The notes beneath the pieces are model-generated. The model did not search any database. It was not told the DNA's origin and was given only the letters and a program-made list of their open reading frames with translations. This document shows, piece by piece, positions 11,344 through 22,283 of a DNA stretch of 64,000 nucleotides. The position numbers and the translations under genes were made by a program. Position 1 is the first letter of the stretch. Each line of letters starts with the position of its first letter. The DNA is from Agapanthus africanus. Lineage: Eukaryota > Streptophyta > Magnoliopsida > Asparagales > Amaryllidaceae. Location of the stretch: positions 322,656,654 to 322,720,653 of the forward strand of contig JASDDO010000004.1 in assembly GCA_030015575.1 (NCBI GenBank), written 5' to 3'.

Positions 11344-12748
11344 TGTTGGGGTCAAAATTTGCACCCCGGTTGACCAAGTCAAAGTCAAGGTCAACCCCAA
11401 GCCAAGTGGGCCCAAGCCCGGATCAAGTGGGCCCATGCCTAGGTCGAGTCCGAACATGAAACGGCCGGCCCTCCTCCATTCCCAAAATGAAATCATGTAA
11501 TAAATAATTTTTATGTAATTTTTTATGCATGAATGGGCATAAAGCCAAATTTTTGTAAAGCCCATGGCTTATGTGCAAAAAGAAATGGCACATGAGCCAT
11601 GGAATGGGCATACAGCCAAATTTTTGTAAAGCCCATGGCTTATGTGCAAAAAGAAATGGCACATGAGCCATGGGATGGGCAAAATGCCATTTTTTGTAAA
11701 GCCCAAGGGGCTATATGCAAATATGTAAGCCTATATAAGACAACATGATGATGAATAAAGATATACTTTTCATTCCCCTAAAAAAATCTAGGTTTTGTGT
11801 CTCTTTCCCCTTTCTGAAGGTTCTAAACCTTCTTCTTTCTTTGAATTAAATCAAGAGTTTTATTCTTCCTTTTATAAAACCAAATAGATTTTCACCACAA
11901 AAACCATAAAGGGGAGCTTAGATCTCCCATCAGATCTCAAAAAGAAGAGATTTTTAAAATCTCACATCTCTTCATCTTCAAGATCCTGCCAACAGAAGAG
12001 GAAGGAGGAGACTCATCTCCACAAACCCCACTTTGGGGAAGAACTAGGGCTCAAGGGGAGAAGCCCTTCATCAGCTTCAAAACATCCTAGGAGTTTAACT
12101 CCTCATATTTATTCACACACACACACACAAAATAATAAGTGCTCATTTTTAGGAGTTCAACTCCCATTGCAGGGACCAAGTCCCTTTTTCCGCCCTTGTG
12201 CTCAAAGCGCTAGCACCCGAGCACTCACGTGCTGACACGTAGGGCGCTAGCGCTCAAAGCGCTAGCGCCCTTACGCTCAAAGCGCTAGCGCCCGAGCGCC
12301 CACGTGCTAACACGTGGGGGCGCTAGCACTTAGAGCGCCAGCGCTCTTGCGCTCAGAGCGTTAGCGCCCAAAGCGCTAGCGTCCGAGTGCCTACGTGCTG
12401 ACACGTGGGGCGCTAGCGCTCTCGAGCCCTTGCACCCAAAGCGCTGGCGCTTTTTCCCACGCATCCTTTGTATGCCCTTTCCCTTTTTTTAATTTTATAT
12501 ATATGTATATATACACATACTCTACAACACTGCACGTTGAGTTCGCATGACCAGTTTAACCCGTCAATCGGAGGTTCCCTCTCCTCAAAGGCGAGGGGTA
12601 ATTAACGGCAGCTTAGTCCGCGTCTGCCGGAGATTTGGATCCCCACAATCAATAAACTCTAGCCTACCCTACGCAGGGGGAATCTGTAATGCGCCTGACA
12701 AGCGCGTGCGTATTCCCATCTCTATAGGGTGACGAAAAACACCCTACA
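11344..12748 (+). mobile_element. Solo LTR B inside the Tat RNase H region
   Basis: The insert starts TGttggggtcaaaattt and ends gaaaaacaccctaCA. The flanks acttc (11339-11343) and gattc (12749-12753) look like a 5-bp duplication that has since diverged. The promoter faces plus: gcctatataagac at about 11731, aataaag at about 11755. It is 1405 bp with no coding content. A 71-bp direct repeat (aatgggcata...) begins at about 11534 and 11605, with a partial third copy near 11676. A block of gcgctagcgc and cacgtg palindromes fills about 12200-12455, followed by a short tatata run. The superfamily is probably Ty3/gypsy but is not certain. Confidence 0.75.
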
Positions 12749-12980
12749 GATTCTCTAAGCGGTCCGAGGACTCGGGTGAGGCGAGGATAGCCCCCAACGG
12801 GTGCTCGGTAAGAACGAGAATGGTGTGCACCTGGAAGTAGTGCCGTAGCTTCCTTCCGGCCATAATGAGTGCCAAGACGATCTTCTCTATGGTTGGATAT
12901 CTCGTTTCTGCGTCCTTGAAGACGTGGCTCACGTAGTATACCGGCTTCTGCACTCCGTCGACCTCTCGGACGAGCACTGA
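12749..12980 (-). CDS. First RNase H region of the Tat gypsy pol
   Basis: The minus-strand frame carries KPVYYVSHVFKDAETRYPTI, then EKIVLALIMAGRKLRHYFQ and VLTEHPLGAIL. This is the typical RT-linked RNase H start of plant gypsy elements (YYVSH...AE.RY...EK...AL). It is cut at its downstream side by solo LTR B. It follows the reverse transcriptase and would digest the RNA strand of the hybrid during reverse transcription. Confidence 0.85.
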
Positions 12981-13079
12981 GCCCGCCGCTTGGTCGGATA
13001 CCGCAAGATACAGCGATAGCTCGTCTCCTTCAACTGGTCAGGTGAGCAGTGGTGGCGTCGCAAGGTGCCTCTTTAATTG

Positions 13080-14030
13080 GTCAAAGGCGGTCTGGCACTC
13101 TTCCGACCACTCGAACCTCGGGATCTTCCTTAGAGCCTTGAAGAACGAGAGGCACTTCTCCCCAGATCTCGACATGAAACGGCTCAGAGCGGCTACCCGC
13201 CCGGTCAGTCACATGATTTCGACGTTAGTCTTGGGTGCGGCCATGTTGAGGATAGCGTCGATTTTCTCTGGGTTATCTTCGATTCCATGGTGGGTGACCA
13301 TGAAACTGAGGAACTTTCCCCTGGTGACCCCGAATGCGCACTTGGCGGGGTTCAGTTTCATCTTGAACTTGCGGAGTACTTCGAAGGCCTCGCCCAGATC
13401 CTTGGCGTGGTCGATCGACGAGACCGATTTGATGAGCAGATCATCGACGTAAACTTCCATATTCTTGCTGATCTACGGCTTGAACATGCGGTTGACCAAT
13501 CATTGGTACGTAGCTCCGGCGTTTTTGAGGCCGAAGGGCATCACATTGTAGCAGTATACCCCCGGTCCGTTGTGAATGCGGTGAGATCTTCGTCTGCCGG
13601 ATTCATACGGATCTGATTGTAGCTGGAAAAGGCATCCATGAAGCTCAATAGCTCATAGCCTGCCGAGCTGTCGACGAGCTGATCTATCCGAGGGAGGGGA
13701 TAGTTGTCTTTTGGGAAGGCCTTGTTGAGGTCGGTGAAGTCGACGCACATGCGCCACTTCCCGCTCGACTTTTTGACCAGAACTATGTTTGCCAGCCACT
13801 CCGAATAGGGCACATTGCAAATGAAGTTGGCGGCGAGGAGCCTATATACTTCGTCCTCGACAGCCTTCTGTTTGACCGCGGCGAAGCTTCGCTTTTTCTG
13901 CCTGACGGGTCCGGCCGTAGGATCTACCCGAGCTTGTGAGATATGATTTTGGGGTCGATCCCAGACATGTCAGCAGGTGCCCAGGAGAACACGTCGGAGT
14001 TGTTTCTGTGGAAATGAACCAGGTCATCCC
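13080..14030 (-). CDS. Reverse transcriptase region of the Tat gypsy pol
   Basis: On the minus strand the motifs appear in order: WLANIVLVKKSSGKWRMCVD, DLNKAFPKDNYPLPRID, FMDAFSSYNQIRMN, the active-site segment YVDDLLIKS at about 13450, and LNPAKCAFGV with GKFLSFMVTHHGIE. This is a normal set for a Ty3/gypsy polymerase. The leading part at about 14030-13930 shows the DVFSW.P.DM pattern that precedes RT in this lineage. It is a fossil with several breaks. Confidence 0.9.
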
Positions 14031-14239
14031 GCTGAGTTCCTGTCAGAAGCGACCCGATCTGAACGATTCTTTCATCGCCCCCTTCTACGAGGGGAACCTC
14101 TATCAGTGGCTCCACCGGGGTCCCTCGGATCTCTTTTTGCTCGTCTCGAGTGTCTAGAGAACCTCTGATGTCACCTTCGCCCTTAACATCGTCGATTGGA
14201 CTCTCAGACGAAGATGTTGCGGTGAAGCAAACCTTTGCA

Positions 14240-14625
14240 ATCCGTTGGTCTCCGTAGGCCCGACCTATCCCGCCTTGGTCGAGGGGGAACTTCATCGCCA
14301 GGTGGTAGGTCGATATCTGGGCCCGGAGGGAGTTCAGCGTTGGGCGGCCAAGGAGGATATTGTAGGCTGATGGGCTTCTCGCTAAGATGAATTCCACAGG
14401 CACTGTTCGCGTACGGCTGGCCTCCCCGACGTTAAACTGCAGAGTGATTACCCCTTCCACCGGGATGGAGTGGTTGGTGAATCCTGACAGGACGTGGGAG
14501 GTCGGCCTTTGGTCTGCCGGGGTGAGCTCATGCGTAGAAAGCAGTCGTAGAAGAGAATGTTCGCCGAGCATCCCGAGTCGACCAGTATCCTCTACACCTC
14601 GTATTGGTGGACCCAAGCCGTAATC
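14240..14625 (-). CDS. Aspartic protease region of the Tat gypsy pol
   Basis: The minus-strand frame shows HVLSGFTNHSIPVEGVITL, then PVEFILARSPSAYNILLGRP and LNSLRAQISTYHLAMKFP. This is the conserved C-terminal half of the plant Tat-type protease, which cuts the polyprotein. The region lies between gag and reverse transcriptase, as expected. The catalytic-loop end lies further upstream in poorer-quality sequence. Confidence 0.75.
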
Positions 14626-14949
14626 ACCAGAGGGTCGTTGTGGGGCAGGGATATGCTATGGAGATCCCCATCGTCAAAGACGATCGACTCGGTCTCTCTG
14701 AACTTCTTCCTCGGATGGCTGTTGGCCTCCACGACCGGCGTGGGGTACTGAGCCTCGTAGGTACTCGACGTATCCCCCACCGACATGACAATGATTTGGC
14801 CGATTGTCAACTCACCAGGAGGGGGATGCTGCTCCTGCTCACGGTCAGCTTGCCGCTTGTCTCACAAGTACGCTGCCAGGTGTCCCGAACGGATGAGCTC
14901 CTCGATGTAGTCTCGGAGCTGCTTACAGTTCTACGTGGAGTGGCCTTGC

Positions 14950-16380
14950 GACCTGTGGAAACCGCAGTAGGGGCCCCGGGTGTGCTTTGTCGCCATGCAC
15001 GAGACCGGGGGGAGTTTGAAGAACCTATCGCCCTTATCCTCCTCTAGCAGTACTGTCTGGGAGATGTTGAGCGGGGTGTACTTCTTAAACTTCGGGGAAT
15101 AGGGCTTTGGTTAGTTTGCTCTGCCCTGGGGAGATTTGCGTTCACCTCGGACTCGAGCTGGATCTCACGCTCGGTCCAGGCCTTTACCTTGGCCATGGTT
15201 TTAGGTTACGCTAATGGAAAGGAGCGTAACCACTCCTTGTGTCTAAGACCAGACCTAAGTGCTGTACTGACCGTCTCGTCCCGATGTTCTGCGACCTCGA
15301 GAAGGGCGTTGTAGAAGCGGGTGATGTACCCTTTGAATGTTTCTTTGTCCCCGCTCTTGATTGTGAAGAGATGGTCGACGGTCCGCTTCTGCCGTCTGTT
15401 CCCGACGAAGTGGTCGAGGAATTGGGTGGCCAGCTCATCGAAGGTTGAAATCGAGCGTGGCGCGAGTCCTCGGAACCAGTCTCGTCTGGAGCGGATGAGA
15501 GTGGCTGGAAAAGCTCGGCATTGGGCGGCGTCAGAACAGTCCTGGAAACTCATCCCAGCTGTGAACGCGTCCAAGTGGTCCCTCGGGTCTGACTTACCGT
15601 CGAAGAGCGAGACCTTTGGAGGCTTGTTCTGAGAGGAGACATGGACGGTGAGCAGCACTTCGGTGAAGGGTTTTGTGAGCGAATCGGCGGCGTACTTAGC
15701 CTCGTCGCTCGAACGATGACCTTCCCGATGCATACCTTCAATCTTCTTTTCGAGGGCGTCGAGTCGGCCGTGGTATCCCGATGATTCGGCACATTCTGAT
15801 CTTTGGTCTCTGCTGTTGGAGACCTGTGTCTGGCCATGGCCCCGGTTCCTTTCGATGAGGTTCCTTAGGTCCCCTGACGAGGTAGTCTTCGAGCTGTCGT
15901 GACGAGTCCCGTCCGCATCACCCCGTCGAGGGAGGGGGTGTCGGTCATGCCGGGAGGGACAGGGCGCGATGGGGCTTGGGGTGAGGCGCTCTGGCGACGG
16001 ACCTCGGTGTTGAACTGTGGGGCGCTCAGCGGGTCATAGAATATGTTGGCCCGGGAGATCTGCGGTCGTGGAAGGAAGCGAGGCGGTGGTCGGCAGTGCC
16101 GACGCGAGCAGAGTCTTCTCTCCCTCTGTAGGGGTCCCGGTCCCGAGGTGGGGGAGCGGCGACCTGGGGAGGTTGCCCTGCTGTTTGGACACTGACGAGC
16201 ACATCCACGACGGACGCGAATCAATTTATCCTAGCGGCTAGGGCATTGATGGCGTTCGGGGGAGGAGATTCGTCCCCGCCTCTATTGTGGAGGAGGCGGC
16301 AGCTAGTTCCTGGATCGTCGCGGTGATCGCTCGCCATTGAGTTATGATCGGAAGATGAACTTGTTGAGTGGAATCAAGAA
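14950..16380 (-). CDS. gag region of the Tat gypsy element
   Basis: The best-kept part, about 15730-15205 on the minus strand, shows PKVSLFDGKSDPRDHLDAF, WFRGLAPRSISTFDELATQF, LFTIKSGDKETFKGYITRFY and the ending LRHKEWLRSFPLA-like segment. This is the retrotransposon gag (capsid) domain of plant Ty3/gypsy elements. Arg/Pro/Ser-rich sequence precedes it. A His/Arg-rich nucleic-acid-binding tail probably follows toward 14950. The product would form the virus-like particle. The copy is broken in several places. Confidence 0.8.
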
Positions 16381-16383
16381 TGT

Positions 16384-16402
16384 TTCCCACAGACGGCGCC
16401 AA
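16384..16402 (-). promoter_or_regulatory. Primer-binding site of the Tat gypsy element
   Basis: The minus strand reads TTGGCGCCGTCTGTGGGAA immediately after the end of the 5' LTR. The TGGCGCC core is the usual primer-binding start of plant Ty3/gypsy elements. I did not assign the tRNA. Confidence 0.8.
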
Positions 16403-16403
16403 C

Positions 16404-17202
16404 TGATGGAGGTCTGGATTTCCTTCGGATGTTATCTCCCGTTGATCTGCTGCGAGCGCTGATGGATGGCTGAGATTGAGCTGGAGGGTTGACCCCTGGA
16501 GCGTGTGGATCTCAATGGGCTTGGATTTGGGGTTGAGCCGAGCTACCTGCAAGGAAGTCCTGGGGTGGTCGTACCACCAAGGGTCCTCCGACGATCAAGT
16601 TAGTGGTGTAAATTTGGCAGAGTAGCGGCCTAGTGGAAAGAATTGCGTACCTCGATCGTCTGAGGGAGGGGTTTATATAGCGGTAGTAATAGGCAGGCAA
16701 GCACGAGAATCACGCCGGTCGTTACGCCCTCGACATTACGCCCGCGCGATAGGCGGGATCCCCCATTAATGACGAGATATGCTCGCTAATGGGGGATCGT
16801 GATGGCGTGGAACGCGGGAGCATAGGTGGCGGTTATCTCGCGCCCGGCGAGATTCGCGGAGGCGAGACGGATGCGCCTGCGATTGGTGCTGTTGGTCGGT
16901 CGATGAGCTCGGCGGGAGGCTCGGGGACGAGCGGGAGGCCGAGGTATCTTGGTTCTGTGATAGTCCGGAGGCGAGCTGAGAGGGCCGAGGAGGCCAATTG
17001 TGCAGGGGGCTCGGAGGCAAGCCAACGGTTGTTTGTAAGGCGGGCATAGGAGTGGTGTGGATGGTCGCAGAAGGCCGGCTACGTCCATGCGTCGCATGCC
17101 CGGGGTATTCTTCCGACGTACCGTTCTTGGTCCCTTCTTTCAAGCTTCGGGACACACCATCTGTGTCACGATCTGGGAAATCACCGATATCGAGCATCAT
17201 CA
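16404..17202 (-). repeat. 5' LTR of the Tat gypsy element
   Basis: This 799-bp LTR pairs with 1947-4348. It is undisturbed, and its outer end is followed by the target duplication CTTCG (17203-17207). Differences from its partner include many C/T and G/A changes, as expected for methylated plant repeats. Age estimates from total divergence are therefore upper limits. Confidence 0.9.
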
Positions 17203-17207
17203 CTTCG

Positions 17208-17456
17208 CATTTAACCTCTCTGTGAGCACTGAGGATGGCTTTTAGCTAATCAGACAAAACGGAAGGAGTTTCCATGCAATTGAGCTTAATATGATTTAGC
17301 ACACAAGGATTGACATTTAATTTATTCCTCGCATGAGACCAAGATTCATGCATCCTACCAACTTATAGTTGCTGACTGTGTTTTATCCTAGATTTCATTA
17401 GCAAAAGGACATTAGACTGTTGTTTCTTCTGCATTACTGGGCAAGCGGGAAGCTTT
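17208..17456. other. Short unassigned spacer between the Tat and CACTA elements
   Basis: About 250 bp of AT-rich sequence. I see no coding frame, repeat or structural signal. It should join directly to the sequence left of 1942 in the ancestral state without the Tat element. Confidence 0.4.
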
Positions 17457-17880
17457 CACTACTGCATAGTAGGGATTTGTTCACGGTTTAAAACGTGAAC
17501 AAAAGTCATTTTGGTCACGGTTTAAACCGTAAGAGAACCGTGACCCAAACCTACGTAAGCAATATATGGGTCACGGTAGTGACTGTGAACATAAGACGAA
17601 ACGTTTACAGGTGTAATCGTGAATATTTCTAAGCGTGAAAAGTTAAAAAAATCAGTTAGTTGATGGGCCCCAGGTTTTCGTTCACGGTTCTAACTGTGAA
17701 CAAAACTAGTTATGGGTCACGGTTTCAACCGTGAACAAAATTAGTAACCGTGACCCAAAACACAGACCTGCTCCAGATATCAGTATCTGGAGCAGTCTGT
17801 TGTTCACGATTGTAACCGTGAACAAATGTATTTAATCACGATTACAACCGTGACAAGTTATTTTTTATTAAATAATCAAA
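17457..17880. repeat. CACTA left terminus with subterminal tcacggtt repeats
   Basis: The terminal inverted repeat begins CACTACT. The next 400 bp hold roughly a dozen copies of gttcacggtt, gtcacggttt and their complements aaccgtgaac and aaccgtgacc. Some form palindromes such as tcacggtttaaaccgt. In En/Spm elements such subterminal repeats bind the TnpA protein and are needed for excision. Confidence 0.85.
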
Positions 17881-18177
17881 TTTTTCGCATGCCATACGCG
17901 TTAATTTCAATCACAAGCAATATATAATTTTCATTCAGAAGCATCAATACATAATCATCATTCACGTAATATATTCAAATCTTACGTAATTAATATACGA
18001 TAGTCAAATTAATAAGCTCTGAATCGCCTGCAAACATAAACAAAAATTATGCATACAATCAATATGATCAATACTCCACTAATCAACAAATCAAAAAATG
18101 AATGTGTCAAAATCGTCCAATATAATCAACACTCCACAAAAATCCTATTGTATGTGTCAACAAATCAAAAAATAAAA

Positions 18178-20243
18178 CTAACGCCGTTGGGATGACGATC
18201 CACCTCCATCGTCCCGTGGCCTAAAAAATGCGCTCAACTCACTTCGTATGGCTTGCTGGACAGAATTGGCGTGCGACTGTCTCATGTCTCGGATCTCCGC
18301 CCTAAGCTCCTGCAACTCATGACGCGTCTCCTGAAACTCCTGCTGCGTCTGATCCTGCTGCTCCAAATGCTCGCGGAGCCGATAGATCTCCTGTTGCGAT
18401 GCAGCTGCTGCATCCGCCCGCGTCTAGGTCACGGTGTACTCATGCGCGGTCGAACGTATATCAAAAAATCGATAAGCCTCAGGACCAACCCTACGCTCAT
18501 ACCCACCGTGATGCCCACCGGATATCGAATCCAGGACAGGGACAATAGCGGTGATCGAGTTGCCAGGACTAAGTCCCAAGGCGTCCATCTGCTCCTGGAA
18601 CTGGGTCTGTATAGAATACACACACACACAATGGTGCTAACTTAAAATTTGTAATCAACTTGATTATATGAAACTTACCATGTACGTACCCGTGTCCTTG
18701 TGTAACGCGACCCATCCCTTGACTTCATTGTAGTTGGCGGGGTCTTTCTTTCTCTGCGATGAAATTAAGATTTAGTTTAATAATTAATTAACGATATAAA
18801 AAACATATAGAATTAAGCGTTGAAATACTCACCAAGTGCCACCGAGCATTGGCCTACGAGTGCTTCCCTTGGATCGGGATAACGCGTTTTCGCACGCCGT
18901 TGTTTCGGTTCTGCTTATTCCGAACTGATACCGCCTTGCAAAAATAAAGATTACAATATATTTTAGAATACGATCTCATGTATATTGTTAAAATTTTAAA
19001 AATTAAATTGATACCAGCATATCATCACGCTCAAAATAGACGACAAGAAGCGGCCAATCCTCTCTCGGGATCTCCAGCGCTATGACCTCCATCAAGTTCA
19101 TCCGCTGATTCTCGGTCGCCGCTGCCTAGGGAAGGTAAAGTTCACTCTTCACTTTCCATCGGCGATGTCGCTTGATCACTTGACACTGGCCTAGAAAGTG
19201 AGCAAGGGCACGATCTATATCGAATGGTCTGTACACGCCATCCTCGCTGGGCTCGCCAACGAATATGTAATTCTTCCTGGTCTGAAACTGAATATATTAA
19301 ACAAATAATTATATGTATATGTATATGTATATAATGACGATTGAAATTTAATTGTGTGAAAGGGTATGTCATACCTCATTTGACCCAAAAAACCGTGTAT
19401 CACGCTCGGTCTGGGCTTTATTTCACCGAATATGGAGCAGGTACTTGTAATAAGTATTGACCTCCTGCCCAACATAATCCCTCTATTAGGTCGCATGCTC
19501 TCCAACAGACACACCTGTCGCGTTAAAATCACATCACATGGCTCGGCCTGCAGCAGTCGGGCCTAGTAGGACCCCTCGTCCTAACATTGCTTGAGCCTGC
19601 GAAAAAATAGATATATATATACACAATATTATAATATTTAAATTACAATCGTTATTTAAAAACTTTAAGAAATAACGATTATACCTGTCGTCCCCGGTGT
19701 GGTGCTAGAACCGGCGCCACACGCCATCCCGCGAGTAGAATGCGGATCTGCAAACAATAAACTGTTAGATAATTCAATATCACTTATATTGTAATGATGT
19801 GTTAAATTTTAAATGAGTAAACTACGCACCATGCATAAGAGTGACGGGGGTATGAGGACTCGCTGATGCATTAGTAAGGGTAAGGGAGACTGCGTCGCTG
19901 CGGGTGATCTGGCGGTAGTATGAGGAGCACTGGTAAGGATAGGGGGACAGTTGGGGATGATGCGGTGTGAGTAGGGGCCATGGAGGATGATGTGTTGGAA
20001 ATAGGAGGAGCGCTAGTAAGGATATGGGGACAGTCGGGGACGATGTAGGGTGAGTAGGGGGGCCATTAGGGGTGATGTGGCAGTAATAGGGCGAACAATG
20101 GTAGGGATAGGTGCTGCTGTTGTGGCTCCCGTGCTTGATGAAGGTCTTGGGACAGTCTCGTCGGTGGGTATGGATCGACTCAGAATGTCCTGTATACGCT
20201 GTCTCTTGTGGCGTTTAGTGTCTTTGCCTGTGCGCATGCTCAA
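18178..20243 (-). pseudogene. TnpA-like / Transposase_24-type gene of the CACTA element
   Basis: The gene has several exons, read on the minus strand. One clear exon, about 19281-19015, has an acceptor TTTCAG and a donor after ATGCTG. It encodes RKNYIFVGEPSEDGVYRPFD and DWPLLVVYFERDDML, with one in-frame stop near its middle. Another segment, about 18870-18700, carries KKDPANYNEVKGWVALHKDT, the pattern of the plant En/Spm Transposase_24 domain. The last exon (18366-18178) is a Gln/Glu/Arg-rich coiled coil with QELRAEIRDMRQ and a Ser-rich basic end. Several in-frame stops interrupt other exons, for example near 19480. The family binds subterminal repeats and partners TNP2. Confidence 0.6.
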
Positions 20244-20318
20244 ATCCTACACATATATATAAAAATTATTTCATTACTTATAATCATTATATAATTTAGA
20301 ACATTCAATTTAACTTCA

Positions 20319-21080
20319 TTACCTAACATGTTTATGTAGTACATTATCTGAAGATTTGTTGGGTGGATTCTCAAAATCTTGATCCGTAATAATCAATTGG
20401 CTGATGTCACTTCTTACAAACGTATGGATGAGCGGCGCAGAATAGTTTGGATCTTTGGTACGTTCAATAGATGGACTGAGACGTGTTATCGTGAGATCTT
20501 CATCGTCGCTCTTATCTTCAGAGCCATTCAACGTCGGCGCGTTATAATAATCTCTCGGTTTCCAACGACAAACATCCCAGTCAACTTTCTGCAAGTCCCG
20601 AGAATAATATATTTGTGTTGCTATTATGGGAAAGATCAAGCTGTTGTATTTTGGTAACATCCGTTTGATATTTACTAAAATCAGACCATATTGATCGACC
20701 TTCATACCCCGGTCAATCTTGGTATCATACCATCTGCATTGGAATATATGAAATAGGACAGTCATATGCTGGTTTGAGACCACTATAACTTCTTCAAGAA
20801 CAATGTAGTAGGGATTTCCATCCTCGTCGACGGTTGCGATGCCACTATTTTGCGTAGCCCTAATACGTTCCGTACTTTCTACCTCAAATTTATATCTGGA
20901 TACCCCGTACCCGTTGTAAAACTTAGCTGCAATTGTTGGACAGTTTAAAAGGTCGTGGACCTCTCTATTAACGTGCTCTCCATGATTCAATTGTTCGTTC
21001 ACTTCTTTTATAGACCAAGTGGCGAAAGTGCGCCTCTGTTCTTCTTCGATCCTATCATTGGACCACGTCCTAGGATTCAA
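20319..21080 (-). pseudogene. C-terminal TNP2 part of the CACTA transposase (DUF4216-like)
   Basis: The frame reads through about 250 codons. It contains FATWSIKEVNEQLNHGEHVN, CPTIAAKFYNGYGVSRYKFE, NPYYIVLEEVIVVSNQHMTV, FHIFQCRWYDTKIDRGMKVD and ATQIYYSRDLQKVDWDVCR. This series is typical of DUF4216, found behind TNP2 in plant CACTA transposases. An acidic Ser-rich tail follows. The open frame is long and undamaged over its length, but the upstream transposase part is decayed. It sits downstream of the TNP2 middle part and before the Transposase_24-type gene. Confidence 0.75.
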
Positions 21081-21499
21081 TCTCGTGAGTATATCTTTGT
21101 GTGCTCAGTTCGTTAATATACAGTTATATTAATTAGATTAAATTTAATTTCGAACGTTTAAAACGATGAAATAATAAACACGTACTCTACATATTTAGAA
21201 AAACAATCGTTGTTTATCAAGACGTACGCATGTACACTGGCCGCGAGATCATAAGACATGTTCTTTAGCCTTCTTGCTCCAATTGGATCGTCAGGAATAC
21301 TCTACGGTTTTTCAGCTTCGTCCTGATATCGTCGTTCAGGAAACGAGCACAGAAAAATGTGACTTCTTACAGGAGATAATCTTGAGCAATCGAACCTTCA
21401 GGACGATGCTTATTGCGGATATAGTTTTTTAAAGTTAATAGATATCTATTGAAAATGAAATAAATTAATAATTCATGATAATTCTTTATAATTTAAATG

Positions 21500-22283
21500 A
21501 TGAATAATAAATGTCAATAATACATTTCGATTGGATACATCCAACGGTAATGGACCAGACCGTCAATCCTGACCTCGGTTTCCAAATGGATGGACAAATG
21601 AACAATAATGTTGAAAAAGGAAGATAGAAAGATAGTTTCGAGTTTGCAGAGGATCAAATGAATGTCTTTTTCAAGCTCTACTATCTCATTGACGTCCATG
21701 TTTTTGGAATACAATTGGCGGAAATACATGCAAAAGTCGTTAAGCACGAGACCAACTTCTGGTTTTACTGATGCTCTGAGGCATAAAGGAAGAATATGCC
21801 GCATCAATATGTGGTAATCATGGTTCTTGAGTCCTATAACTTTTCCGTTTTCTATCTGCACTTGTTTGGAAATATTTGATGAGAAACCGTCAGGAGATTT
21901 CAATTCTTTTAACACACGCAAGAACCGCCGCTTCTCCTTTTTTTTCATGTTGTAGATTATCAGTGGGAACTCGTAATAACCTGGTTTACCAACCACAGAC
22001 CGAGGTTGCAATTCTTTTCTAACGGACAAACCATCCAAATTCGTCAAATCACGATGGGCGTTGAGATTGTCCTTCGTTTTTCTATCCTTACACAGCAGAA
22101 GATTGATGATGTGCTCGGAGACGCCCTTCTTGATATGCATTCCATCTAAATTGTGGCGCAGCGGTAAATCGGATCAATACGGAAGCTGAAATAAACCACC
22201 ATGCTTCTTCCGGCCAGATAGGCATGGAATTGCATCTTTGTTCTATTTCTTTTCGAATGTAATATTCTGATAACCTCTCCATT
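21500..22283 (-). pseudogene. TNP2 transposase, middle part with DUF4218
   Basis: A frame of about 208 codons shows MHIKKGVSEHIINLLLC, TKDNLNAHRDLTNLDGL, SPDGFSSNISKQV, GLKNHDYHILMRHILPL and LSIHLETEVRIDGLVHYRWM. The order equals the end of TNP2 (Transposase_21) followed by DUF4218. The preceding piece, in another frame, carries the LPLRHNLDG-type motif, so a frameshift lies near 22150. The gene continues upstream beyond solo LTR C at 26604. Confidence 0.8.

Larger units (their letters stand above)
1942..17207 (-). mobile_element. Tat-lineage Ty3/gypsy retrotransposon with target-site duplications
   Basis: The element proper is 1947-17202, flanked by the 5-bp duplication CTTCG at 1942-1946 and 17203-17207. 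Reading on the minus strand, the order is 5' LTR, primer site, gag, protease, reverse transcriptase, RNase H, archaeal-type RNase H, integrase, an accessory region coded on the opposite strand, a tandem array, polypurine tract and 3' LTR. The second RNase H, the antisense accessory gene and the lack of a chromodomain fit the Tat lineage. The LTRs start TGATG and end CATCA and differ by roughly 6 % by eye over about 540 bp, so insertion was perhaps 2-3 million years ago on a grass-type rate. The element is a fossil with many breaks, and two later solo LTRs sit inside it. Confidence 0.9.
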
